A stretch of 53,307 nt of DNA from Welwitschia mirabilis. Lineage: Eukaryota; Gnetophyta; Gnetopsida; Welwitschiales. Every line of letters begins with the position of its first letter. Position 1 is the stretch's first letter. Under the pieces are notes generated by a model, which saw only the letters and a program-made list of their open reading frames with translations, searched no databases and was not told where the DNA came from. This document shows, piece by piece, positions 18,123 through 29,319 of the stretch. The position numbers and the translations under genes were made by a program. Location: the NCBI GenBank assembly GCA_051453625.1, contig JBOZIK010000001.1, forward strand, positions 35,593,013-35,646,319. Reading direction: 5' to 3'.

Positions 18123-20257
18123 TGTTGCAGTGGATAATTTACAATCCTTTACATCTTACTAAATTCTATTAATTACAAATAGATATATTACAAATACCAC
18201 ACACTAGTATAGATGGAAGTAACCAAAATGTGATAAACTCATTGAAGGCACATGAAAGAAGAAGAAGAATTGATTTCCAAAGGAATATTATATTATTTTA
18301 GAATCTAAGTAACAATGAAAAAATAATGCAATGAAACACACTTATGTAAATGCAAATATAATCAACTCTAGATGTATACCTATCTAATTACTAAATTAAC
18401 TTATTAGGGATATTGACCTTATATAACTTGAGTAAGTTATAGAAACTATTATTAGCCAATACTAACTTAAGCTATCAAGTAAGTCAAATAGAATGTAATG
18501 CAAGTTAATCTAAAAATGCACCTAAAATAATATCATCAACCTTAGCAAAGGTTATCCTTAAGNNNNNNNNNNNNNNNNNNNNNNNNNNNNNNNNNNNNNN
18601 NNNNNNNNNNNNNNNNNNNNNNNNNNNNNNNNNNNNNNNNNNNNNNNNNNNNNNNNNNNNNNNNNNNNNNNNNNNNNNNNNNNNNNNNNNNNNNNNNNNN
18701 NNNNNNNNNNNNNNNNNNNNNNNNNNNNNNNNNNNNNNNNNNNNNNNNNNNNNNNNNNNNNNNNNNNNNNNNNNNNNNNNNNNNNNNNNNNNNNNNNNNN
18801 NNNNNNNNNNNNNNNNNNNNNNNNNNNNNNNNNNNNNNNNNNNNNNNNNNNNNNNNNNNNNNNNNNNNNNNNNNNNNNNNNNNNNNNNNNNNNNNNNNNN
18901 NNNNNNNNNNNNNNNNNNNNNNNNNNNNNNNNNNNNNNNNNNNNNNNNNNNNNNNNNNNNNNNNNNNNNNNNNNNNNNNNNNNNNNNNNNNNNNNNNNNN
19001 NNNNNNNNNNNNNNNNNNNNNNNNNNNNNNNNNNNNNNNNNNNNNNNNNNNNNNNNNNNNNNNNNNNNNNNNNNNNNNNNNNNNNNNNNNNNNNNNNNNN
19101 NNNNNNNNNNNNNNNNNNNNNNNNNNNNNNNNNNNNNNNNNNNNNNNNNNNNNNNNNNNNNNNNNNNNNNNNNNNNNNNNNNNNNNNNNNNNNNNNNNNN
19201 NNNNNNNNNNNNNNNNNNNNNNNNNNNNNNNNNNNNNNNNNNNNNNNNNNNNNNNNNNNNNNNNNNNNNNNNNNNNNNNNNNNNNNNNNNNNNNNNNNNN
19301 NNNNNNNNNNNNNNNNNNNNNNNNNNNNNNNNNNNNNNNNNNNNNNNATAACCTAAGTAAGTCATGGAAATTGTTATTAGCCGAGACTCACTTAAGCTAT
19401 CAAGTAAGTCAAATAGAATGTAATGCAAGTTAATCTAAAAATGCATCTAAACTAATATCATCAACCTTAGCAAAGGTTATCCTTAAGACTTATATCTTAA
19501 GTGAACTATCATCATATTAACAATATCATAAACTATAAGGGACATGTAAAGAATTAAAAAAAATGAAAGAGAAATAGAGTTAATATCAAGTGAACCAGCA
19601 TCTAGGTTACAAAGTAGCTACATCTCAATGGAGAATGCATAGCCCAACAACAAGGAAAATGTTTCTGTACAATGATAAAGGATGAATCTCCCACCCTTAG
19701 ATCTCCTATAATGAGAATTTCAGGTGTATTAAAGATATATAGGAGGATTGAGGGAGAGGTTTATCTATACTAAAGGAAAACCTAACCAACGCTCAAGGTG
19801 CAACAGATACACTGGAAATGCACTCAATCATTAGAAATAAATAGATGAATTTTGGTAAGCCATTTCACTTCAGTATCATCTTGACTATCATCTAGATGAT
19901 AAAGGGGATGATGCCAACTATAAAGGCTTCACATTAGTTACTTGATTTATCCAGTGATCATCCATATCAATAATTATACATTTGTCATCTTAACTATTAT
20001 TTGGAGAATGGAGTGAATAATATGATTTTACAAATGTTTTTTTGAATTTTATCAGCTTCTTTATTTACAACATCTTTGCTTCAAACATGAAGTATTGTGA
20101 ATTGCTTCAAATGTTATAATATGTAATGGAGTTTAAATGATTTCATGAATTTTTCTTTAGCTCTTTATAATCATAGAAACTCAACATAAACTTGTATAAT
20201 GTCTTGCAAAATAACTCATAGTACCCCATAAAATATATACAATTTGGTAGTGCATCA
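18123..20257 (-). repeat. G1 5' LTR with 785-N gap
   Basis: Homologous to the G2 LTR along its length: TGTTGCAGTG at 18123 matches 47475, and GGTAGTGCATCA ending at 20257 matches GGCAGTGTAACA ending at 48563. The gap at 18563-19347 is flanked by a 140-bp overlap (18423-18562 and 19348-19487). The true LTR is probably about 1.2 kb. Confidence 0.75.
18563..19347. other. Assembly gap (785 N)
   Basis: Although the gap is sized, the 140 bp before it and the 140 bp after it are near-identical, so the contigs probably overlap and the gap may be fictitious. Confidence 0.9.
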
Positions 20258-21696
20258 ATCATCAACCTTACATATAATATAAGATGCTCCTCTCAAGATA
20301 GCACTTTATTCCCCTTAGGGATATTCAGTAACATAATAATAGAAATGTGCTCTCAAGAACTTACAAAGGTGCACCTATATAAGGGCTTTTTTACAATATG
20401 CAAACCCTAGTAAGGAATCCTATTATAGAGAATAAGAGATGGACTATGATGAAAGCATTTCAAAATATGAGAGTTCTACAATTTAAGTTGTAACAAACAA
20501 TTATAACAAATGAGATAACAAGCCTCAAAATACATCTCTTTACTAAAGTGCTTAAGTTCTTCCTTGTTGTTATCATCTGTAAGTGCCAAAGATCAGGGTG
20601 ATGTAGCATTATAGGATCTAATGATTGAATGATGTATTAACTAGTTAGTTCCTTGTAAAAAATAGCTAAAAGCTTTGTTTGTAGTCATAATCACTTGTGT
20701 GTTCATGTGTATATAAGATATATTACTTTATTCTCTCTTTTTGATGTTTTTGATGTTCTTTTAGCTATTGACTAAGAGAAAGAAAGTAATTTGAAACATG
20801 TGAATATCATACAATGAATTGAAATAACTCAGCACTGGGTACATAGTAGTTATTTTATTTTCATAGAATTTTGGAATAGATGTCTTTAAGATGATATAAA
20901 TCTCTTATTAGGTAGATGTATTTAATGTGGGAGATGTTTTTTATCAAACTACCTAGATTTTGAAGAAACATAAACTACAATTCCCATGACTCTTAGTGAT
21001 CATAAATCTAAGATGTAAACCTGATTATTTCCTTGAGATGTAGATAATTTATCAAAATGTAATTTATATTTATTACCTCTTCTAGTTTAGTATAGATGTC
21101 TTAAACTATGTAGACATCTTCTAATAGTTAAAGAAGCATAGATGTATTTGATAGGGTAAATTCTTTCATCTATTTTAGGACCTTAATTTAGTATAATCAT
21201 TGTTGCGACACCAACTTAAGTGTATTTGATAGGGTATTTTGAGTTGTTTTGCAAATAAACTAACAGATAAATGCNNNNNNNNNNNNNNNNNNNNNNNNNN
21301 NNNNNNNNNNNNNNNNNNNNNNNNNNNNNNNNNNNNNNNNNNNNNNNNNNNNNNNNNNNNNNNNNNNNNNNNNNCTTAATTTAGTATAATCATCTTGTTT
21401 AAGATAGACATCTTTCTCTACATTTAAAATATGGTTCAGCATAGACATCTTTGCCATAGACATTTTTAAATGTGTAAAGGTCTTTATCATAAACATCTTT
21501 AATTTTGTAGATGTCTTTAGTTAGTTGTAATTTGGCATTTATGAATTCTGAGTTGAACTATCTATGTACTATGAAATTTTGGGTTTGATTTGAATTGATA
21601 ATTTTCACAATTTGGTGTTCTCTAATTTAACCTATCTACATACTACACATAATATATTTGATAAGTGGAATCATTAAAACTAGATTTTTGCCAACA
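20258..21696 (-). repeat. C1 3' LTR, truncated
   Basis: Matches 31055-32302 over about 1.24 kb. The minus-strand start TGTTGGCAAAAATC at 21696 is preceded by a PPT. The upper half is dense in AGACATCT/AGATGTCT motifs. It contains a 100-N gap. Confidence 0.8.
21275..21374. other. Assembly gap (100 N)
   Basis: A 19-bp match (CTTAATTTAGTATAATCAT) occurs left (21182) and right (21375) of the gap. The left contig ends with about 76 bp that match neither the right flank nor the other C1 LTR. Confidence 0.95.
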
Positions 21697-21710
21697 ATTT
21701 TCCCCTTTTT
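21697..21710 (-). other. C1 polypurine tract
   Basis: The minus strand reads AAAAAGGGGAAAAT directly before the 3' LTR TGTTGG. Confidence 0.8.
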
Positions 21711-22380
21711 GATGTTATTAAAAACTTGATAAATCTCATTAGTGTAATCATATTATGTCAACTAAATTGAGATAGTTTAGTCCAAGAGAACACATACATG
21801 AGACATAATCTAAATTTTAACAATTTTAAAAATATTAATTAACCATACATAGAAACATGTAGAATAGTAGAAAGGAAAAATCACATAAGCATTAATTAAT
21901 TGTAACTAAGAAAAATAATAACAATTAATAACTAATTATGTAATATGTACTAATAACAATAAAAGTGATGATGGATAGAACATGTAATGTGCTAACAAAT
22001 AGTAAAAATAATAATAGTGTATTAAAAATAGTAAAATTAATAATAAATAATATTAAAACATAACATGTATATTAACAATTATAATGTAATCATTAATATA
22101 GGGAGTCTAATCCATTTATTTCAAGATCATATCCTCTAGGCTTATACAAGATGTTCAAGCTGATTTGCCTATCTTCTACTCCTTTTTATACAACATACAA
22201 AATGATCCAACCACTAAGAGTAGAGTTACTAATGTATCATATGCCTTCTTCTACATCATTGCTATCATCATCAATATACTTAATGGTGGGTGTCTAAATA
22301 GTATAGGAAGAGAAAGATATGGGTGGAAGAGTGTGCCACTTCCTAGATGACTGCTAAGATGTCTTACTAGGGTTCTGAGA

Positions 22381-23670
22381 GGTCTATCTCCTCATACATG
22401 AATACATTTGAGCAGTAATGGAGGTTCCAAAGAAGTTAGCAATGGCAGTATCAGCAAAATATGGTGGTGGAGCTATGGAAAAAGATGGAACATAAATGGA
22501 TTTTGTGAAAGGTGGTGATGGACATGGAATGCAAGGTGGTAATAAGGGATGAGGGTGTGATGGAGGATTCATAGGCTAATGTATGAGCCACTTTCAATAA
22601 GGCTTATAAAAGATGTGGGGCTGAATATAAGAGCTTTTAGAATATTGCTATTGCTTTTCATGTGATTGTTCTAGATCCTAATGCTCTCCTTATGTCTATT
22701 TCTCCTCTTCTGTAGACTTTGAAGAATCATTATCTACTACATGACTTAAGTTATATTCTATAGCATATGGAACTAAAGGTGTCTCTACCTCTGATTCCTC
22801 CTTAGAATTAGTTCAACAAGGAGTCCCCATGGATTTTCAACTATCTATAAGAGTCTCTTCTTCATTGGTTGTAAAATAGTAAATCTTTAACCTTAACATA
22901 TTACATCTAATCTTATCTACCATCTTTGTAATAGCCTTCAAACCCTTCTTTATATATTATGAACTATGAGATGTTGTAGGGTAATATTATGGGAATTATG
23001 ATTTGGATGATGTCTTACTTGTGCCTTTACCTACAACTACTAGTACCTTTCATTTTTTACTAAACTCTACAAGTGAATTTTTAGAATTGATGAGATTTAC
23101 CTATGGTACTAAAATGTTAGAATTGCTAATAGATCAAGAAAGGATAATTCAAAGTTTAACCCTTCCAAAAAAGTGTAATAATATCCATACATAAAATAAA
23201 ACTAGATCAATCTTCAACCTCATAAGAAGACACTAAATAATAAATGTCTATATGGGATTACAATAGCTATAGCTATCACCTGAATAAGTATGTTGTAGAA
23301 TGTGATTAAGCTTAAAATAGAAGCATTTGGTACCATATCCTTATGCTATATGCTTTCATAAAAATTTATTCTAAAATGCCCAAAAAGCACATTACTCATT
23401 AAACACTGTGAAACACTAATAGAGTGACAAGTAAATATATCTTTGGATGAATACACTTGTAATTATAAGAGTCTAAATTATTAATACCAAGCATGGAATT
23501 CACAAAACTTCATGTAAGAAATAAAGAAATACCTCATAGTTATGTTTGAAAAGTCCCATTGTAGTCATCTATCTCATGGATTTTGGCATAAAATTCTCTA
23601 ATAACATGGTCTAAAATTCCCTGGTTTAATTGGACTATCGTATTCCATTCAACATGTGAAAAGGATACAA
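22381..23670 (-). pseudogene. C1 extra 3' ORF relic (plant transposon-type passenger)
   Basis: Lies between RNase H and the PPT of C1. The minus frame from 23670 reads VEWNTIVQLNQGILDHVIREFYAKI..DDYNG; the REFYA-like motif is typical of the uncharacterised plant transposon protein domain seen also in E1, E2 and G2. Later parts (LNFELSFLDLLAIL, KEESEVETPLVPYA, then a Pro-rich end with SHPHPLLPPCIPCPSPP and the final codons at 22384) are in the same general order: globular part, acidic stretch, tail. Stops and probable frameshifts are frequent and the boundaries are approximate. Function unknown. Position and orientation copy those of the extra ORFs of the other elements. Confidence 0.5.
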
Positions 23671-24139
23671 GAATATAATATTTTCTCTATTTTTGGAAGT
23701 TAATAGTCCATTCTACAATGATTGAGTCTCTATTTTAGGTTTTAAAATGTTTGGTAGTAGATGCATGATAAAGCTAAGTCTCATATTATGGTCTGTCCAA
23801 TTTTATTACTAGTTCATTATCATTAAAGGCATAAGAGGAATTTATCCTCACTAGTTTTTCAATAATATATAAAAGAACTAGACTAATAATAATCAAAATG
23901 AGAAGGAATCAATAAAAATGAGCACCAATGAGAGAAAATAGCACATGTTGTACTAACAATGGAGATTTCTTACAAATTCAAAACATCTTTACTAATAGAT
24001 CTAAGAAAAATAGGCTGGCAAAGAGCTTTAACAGGATACCTTTTAAGTAGAGAATTGAAAATGATAAATGGTGGTCCATTTTGAAATAAACAAGGTTAAA
24101 ACACTCATTTTTTGGTGCATTTTTTTATTTTTGCAATAG

Positions 24140-24390
24140 TTCTTGAAAGATGTCTACTAGCTAAAATACATCTAAAATGATAATAGTATATGTCTACCTT
24201 TATAAAATATGTCTTCTATTAAAAATTTCATGAACCTTCTACATATTGTAAAGATGTCTACCTATTCAAAGATGTCTATTTCAAAAAGTAATGAAAAATG
24301 TACCTAGCCTTCAAAGACGTCTATCATATAAAGATATCTACTTAACAGACATCTACCATACTGAAGATGTCTTCCTGATATATTTCTTCC
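24140..24390. repeat. Cluster of AAGATGTCT-type motifs
   Basis: About nine copies of AAGATGTCTA or its complement TAGACATCTT, some with one change, in 250 bp between the RNase H and extra ORF relics of C1. The same motif is dense in both C1 LTRs (20870-21530, 31670-32130). Confidence 0.65.
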
Positions 24391-24584
24391 ATTAAATTAT
24401 GTCTTTCTTGAAAGATTAAAAAGCTTCAAAATTTTCTACGACTAACATCATGATAAAAATAACATAGTATAAAGGTAAAGTAACATGCATAGAATTTACT
24501 AATTTAGTATATAACTATAGTCTCAACTCATAGTATATTATAATGTGAAGTTTAGACTTTGAAAATGATTGCTTAATAATTTAC

Positions 24585-25463
24585 TTGATTGGATAAGGCC
24601 TAATTGCAAAGTTCCCATACAATTTAACAAACCTATCACCACTTATTGGTTTAGTGAAGACATTAATGAATTGATCATCAGTACTAATGTATTATAGCAT
24701 AATATCCTTGTTTTGTACATACTCTATGAGAACATGATGTTTGATCTCTATATGTTTAGTTCTTGAATGTTAAATTAGATTCTTTGAGATGTCGATAGCA
24801 CTTTTGTTATTGAAAAATATGGGGATGATCTCCAAGGATAGTTTAATATATTTTAATGTTTACTTCATCCAAAGTATCTCTGCATAATAACTACCAATAG
24901 TTATGTATTCAGCCTCAATAGTTAAGAGAGTAGTTGAGTTTTGCTTTTTACTACTCCAAAATACTAGACAATGCCCAAGTAAGAAACAAATTCTAGTGAT
25001 GCTTCTTTTATTATCTTTGCATCCTACCTAATCTACATTAAAATATCTAATTAGATCAAGACAAAATTCCTTTGAATACCAAAGGCTCCAATTAGTAGTA
25101 TCTTTTAGATAAAGAAGAATTATTTTAACTACTATAAAATGTGATTCTATAGGATTACTTTAATAATGAGTACAAATCCCTACACGCAAAATGATATCAG
25201 ATCTACTATCAATAAGATATAATAAGCTATCAATCATATCTCTATATAACTTCTAGTTAACTTTCTTACCATTCTCATCTTTGTCCACTTTTATGCTTTG
25301 GTTGATTGGGATATCTTTCGCATTACAATCTTGTAAACCTTACTTGACTAAAAATATTTTAATATATTTAGTTTAAAAAATAAATGTACATTATTTGTAT
25401 TTCATAATTTGAAGCCTTAAGAAGTTGTTCATCTCTCTTATGAGATTCATTTCAAACTCATCC
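24585..25463 (-). pseudogene. C1 RT C-terminus and RNase H relic
   Basis: RNase H removes the RNA template during reverse transcription. The minus strand reads KVDKDENGKKVN, LYRDMIDSLLYLIDSRSDII, NPIESHFI.VKIILLYLKDT, LWYSKEFCLDLI, GCKDNKRSITR.CFLLGHCLVFWSSKKQNS, TIEAEYI (family TxEAEYIA), SRTKHIEIKHHVLIEYVQ and FTKP, in the exact order of copia RNase H up to about 24590. The Asp in DADYAGC appears as NVD.VGC, so a catalytic residue is damaged. Stops are scattered. SLLYL and DENGKK place it in the SIRE/Maximus group by pattern. Confidence 0.88.
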
Positions 25464-26167
25464 TACATAATCTTAGGAAATTTCTTACATAATAATTTGT
25501 TAGTAGCTCTAAAAATAATATCATCTACATAGATTTGCACAATGGTAAAATCCTTACCATCCATTTTAATAAATAATGTAACATTAAATGTACCTCTTTT
25601 GAATCCATTTTATATTAGGTGACTTGACAATTTCTTGTACCAAGCTCTAGGTTCTTACTTGAGACCATAGAGATCCTTTATTGGTTTGTATACATAGTCT
25701 AATTTATGAGAATTTGTAAATCCTTTAGCTTGCTCAACATATACTTCTTATCAAAGCACTTGATTTAAAAATGCACTTATAATATCTATCTTTTAGAGTT
25801 TGAATCCTTTAATACATGCAAAAGCTAAAATCATTCTTATGAACTCCATATGAGCTATTAATGTACAATTTTTTCTTCAAAGTCTATGCCTTCTTGTTGG
25901 TTATACCCTTTAGCTAATAAACTTACTTTCTTTTTGATAATATTACCTTTTTACTTTGTTTTATTTCTAAAAACCCATTTTGTACTAATAATAGATGTAT
26001 TAGATAGTCTTGGAGTAGGTTCCATACATCACATCTTTTAAACTGATTAAGCTCCTCTTGCATTATTAGCATCTAATGTTTATCGCTTTCTACTTCATTG
26101 AAAGTTTTGGGGTTCTACCTATGAGATATATGCTGCAAATCCACAAAATTTCTTAATATGGCTTTGA
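25464..26167 (-). pseudogene. C1 reverse transcriptase relic, left copy
   Basis: Copy of 26268-26973. The minus frame includes VQIYVDDIIFRATNKLL (YVDD at 25520-25531), the catalytic box of copia RT, and upstream DIRSAFLNE, EQPKGF and LYGLKQ-type motifs in decayed form. It joins downstream into the RNase H region. The doubling across the gap is probably an assembly overlap (704 versus 706 bp). Confidence 0.85.
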
Positions 26168-26267
26168 NNNNNNNNNNNNNNNNNNNNNNNNNNNNNNNNN
26201 NNNNNNNNNNNNNNNNNNNNNNNNNNNNNNNNNNNNNNNNNNNNNNNNNNNNNNNNNNNNNNNNNNN
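26168..26267. other. Assembly gap (100 N)
   Basis: Flanks 25464-26167 and 26268-26973 are diverged copies of the same RT segment. Confidence 0.95.
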
Positions 26268-26990
26268 TACATAATCTTAGAAAATTTCTTACATAATAAT
26301 TTGTTAGTAGCTCTAAAAATAATATCATCTACATATATTTGCACAATAGTAAAATCCTTACGATCCCTTTTAATAAATAATGTAACATTAAATGTACCTC
26401 TTTTGAATCCATTTTATATTATATGACTTGACAATTTCTTGTACCAAGCTCTAGGTTCTTGTTTGAGACCATAAAGATCCTTTATTAGTTTGTATACATG
26501 GTCTAATTTATAAGAATTTGTAAAGCCTTTAGGTTGCTCAACATATAATTCTTATCGAAGCACTTCATTTAAAAATGCACTTCTAATATCCATCTTATAG
26601 ATTTTGAATCTTTTAATACATTCAAAAGCTAAAATCATTCTTATGAACTTCATATGAGCTACTAGTGTACAAATGTTTCTTCAAAGTCTATGCCTTCTTG
26701 TTGGTTATATCCTTTAGCTGCTAAACTTACTTTATTTTTGATAATATTACCTTTTTACTTTGTTTTATTTCTAAAAACCCATTTTGTGCTAATAACAAAT
26801 GTATTATATAGTCTTAGAGTAGGTTCTCATACATCATATCTTTTAAACTGATTAAGCTACTATTGCATTGCTAGCATCTAATGTTTATCACTTTCTACTT
26901 CATTAAAAGTTTTGGGGGTTCTACCTATGAGATATATGCTGCAAATCCACAAAATTCCTTAATATGGCTTTGAGTTTCAATACCACCATA
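26268..26990 (-). pseudogene. C1 reverse transcriptase relic, right copy
   Basis: The minus strand reads VVTPYGGIETQSHIKEFC at its start (26985), then KGYNQQEGIDFEETF, MDIRSAFLNEVL.EELYVEQP, LYGLKQEPRAWY, and IYVDDIIFRATN near 26325-26345. This is the standard copia RT order, and all three conserved blocks can be followed. It is continuous upstream with the integrase relic. RT copies element RNA into DNA. Confidence 0.85.
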
Positions 26991-26999
26991 TGGAGTAAC

Positions 27000-28179
27000 T
27001 ATTATAGTCTTATAGAGTGATTTCTCTTTAGTTTAACCATGTTTGAATAATTTTCCTTATCTATTCCTTCCTCTTTTTCCTCCTCACTATCTAATTAAAC
27101 TTAAAGATGGCTAGATAATTAATCAATTTGTATAGGAATATAGTCATCTTGCACATAAATAGAAGTTGAGTAAATATCATTTATTTTAATGTTTATGATT
27201 TCTTTTACTACATAAGTTCTATTATTAAATACATAGTAGGCTTTACTGACCATGGAATATCCTAGAAAAATGTCACTGTCAACTTTGGAATTCAATTTTA
27301 TTAGCTTATCCTTTTCATTGAAGATGAAAAATTTTAATCTAAATATATGAAAATAACTTATAGATGGTTTCTTACTAGACCATAGTTCGTATGAAGTTTT
27401 GAAAGTGTAATGTCTTAGTATAATTCGATTTGAAATGTAATATGTAATGTTGATTACTTTTGCCCAAAAATGACAAGAAACCTATTTATCATGCATCAAT
27501 GTTGTTTCCATTTCATTTAGAACTCTATTCTTTCTTTTAGCCCCTCCATTTTGTTGTGGAGTTCTTGGTGCAAAGAACTAATTGAGAATATAAAATTGTT
27601 CACTAAAATCTTTAAACTTTACATTTTTAAATTCAATACTATTAATGCTTCTTATCATCTTAATCTTATACCTCTTTTGGTTCTATAACCTAATACATAG
27701 CTTATAGAAAACATTAAATTCCTCATCGCTATGTGCAAGGAAGGCTACCTATGTAAAATGAGAGTAATCATTAACAATAGATAATATCTTTTCTTACCAA
27801 GACTTTCTATAAGATATGGATTAACTATGTTAGAATGCAAAAGATCTAAAGGATGTTTAGTTGTGAGAGTGTTTTTCTTACCAAATCTTATCCTTATTTT
27901 CTTTCCTTTCTAGTAAGATTCAAAAACTTGATTATTAATGCTTTTCAAGTTAGAAAGTCCTCTTATCATTGCTTTTGTGGATAATATTTTTAGCAAGTAT
28001 TTGTTTACATGTCCAATCCTCTTGTGTCATAGCTCCATTTTACCTATTATACTTAATACATGCTTTCTTTCCTTGTTAGAAATTTTTTATAAAGTATGTA
28101 GATATTATATTTTCTAATTTTAGTAAATAAGACTTTGGTTGAGTTATGTTCTTTAATAATACAATCATATTTCATAAAA
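27000..28179 (-). pseudogene. C1 integrase core and linker relic
   Basis: Integrase inserts the element DNA. The minus strand reads NTLTTKHPLDLLHSNIVNPY (family: PLxLLHxDLFGP), then further down PRTPQQNGGAKRKNR at 27525-27565. That motif normally reads QQNGVVERKNR; the third catalytic acid (Glu) is Lys here. HDK..CHFWAKVINITYYISNR and LFDGKxP-like YELWSSKKPSISYFHIF follow, then FLGYSMVSKAYYVFNNRT (about 27200-27270) and an acidic linker. Stops are present. The part 27787-28179 is repeated after the gap. Confidence 0.85.
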
Positions 28180-28279
28180 NNNNNNNNNNNNNNNNNNNNN
28201 NNNNNNNNNNNNNNNNNNNNNNNNNNNNNNNNNNNNNNNNNNNNNNNNNNNNNNNNNNNNNNNNNNNNNNNNNNNNNNN
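28180..28279. other. Assembly gap (100 N)
   Basis: 27787-28179 is repeated as 28380-28770, but the right contig begins with about 90-100 bp (28280-28370) that match nothing in the left flank. Confidence 0.95.
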
Positions 28280-28370
28280 CTCCGTCTATACTAGCGTGTT
28301 GTATTTTGCATCTTAATTATAATTAACAGGACTGAATTTGAACGTGAACTATTGCATAAATACACACCGC
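28280..28370. other. Unplaced segment at contig start
   Basis: About 90 bp with several CpG dinucleotides, unlike the CpG-poor surroundings, and no match to the integrase relic that it interrupts. It could be a contig-end artefact or an unrelated insertion. Confidence 0.4.
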
Positions 28371-29010
28371 AATAATGTCATTTCTTATCAAGACTTTCTA
28401 TAAGATATGTATCAACTATGTTAGGATGCAAAAGATCTAAAGGATGTTTAGTTGTGATAGTGTTTTTCTTATCAAATCTTATCCTTGTTTTCTTTTCTTT
28501 CTAGTAAGATTCAAAAACTTGATTATTAATTCTTTTCAAATTAGAAAGTCCTCTTATCATTGTTTTTGTGAATAATATTTTTAATAAGTCTTTGTTTACA
28601 TGTCCAAGCCTCTTGTGTCATAGCCTCATTGGACTTCTTATACTTAATACATGCTTTCTTTCATTATTAGAAATTTGTTGTAAGGTATGTAAATATTATA
28701 TTTCCTAATTTTAGTAAATAATACTTTGTTTGAGCTATGTTCTTTATTAATACAATCATCTTTCATAAAAGTGATAGAAACTTTTGCATTGCTTAACTGA
28801 CTAACACTTAATAGATTATGTTATAACCCTTCTATAAGGAAAACACCTTTTGCTTTAGATAGGTTATCTCTTTTAATAGTTTCAATACCTCTGATAGAAA
28901 CCTCTATATTATCATCAAAGTTGACCACTCTTTTGTATTACTCTATCAAGGTGGTAAAGCTAGATTTATCTCTAGTCATATACCTTGAACATATACTATC
29001 AAAGTACTAG
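28371..29010 (-). pseudogene. C1 protease, pre-integrase and integrase zinc-finger relic
   Basis: The minus strand reads DSICSRYMTRDKSSFTTLI at about 29005-28950, the copia protease motif DSGCSRHMTGDKSxF with the DSG Gly changed to Ile, then EVSIRGI, LSKAKGVFLIEGL, and the pre-integrase signature HNLLSVSQLSNAKVSITFMK (near 28800). LWHKRxGHV-like and ARGLSNL-type pieces of the integrase zinc finger follow toward 28380, strongly decayed (KRLGHDT, KALIRGL forms). The 3' part doubles 27787-28179. Confidence 0.8.
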
Positions 29011-29319
29011 AAATGTTTCTTTATTGCTCATAGTGCAATCTGAGCTAATAAAGCTAGACTTAATTTTAGAACCCATATTTTCTTTGGTTGAGCCTACACA
29101 AAATGTTGTACCATGCTTCTTATCCTTTTGGCATTGTTGGTGTAATATCTAGTTTTGAATTTTATTGGATAATTAAACTAATAATAATCTCATTTATAGA
29201 AGTAATAATATATTATATTAATTATATACACTAAATTCTCATTCCTTGATTTGTAGTTCCATTTGTTAAATAAGGAAGCTAAAGTACCAATGAAGCCTTC
29301 ATTGTGACCCACACCACTT

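Larger units (their letters stand above)
14461..20257 (-). mobile_element. G1: Ty3/gypsy element (Athila/Tat-like), 5' LTR-gag-protease only
   Basis: Minus-strand order: 5' LTR (20257 to 18123), degenerate PBS, leader, gag (about 17650 to 15170), protease (15162 to 14465). RT, RNase H and integrase are missing and no 3' LTR is visible in the window. The plus-strand end of the LTR starts TGTTGCAGTG and is homologous to the G2 LTR (47475-48563). The size is uncertain because two gaps (616 and 785 N) lie inside. Confidence 0.75.
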
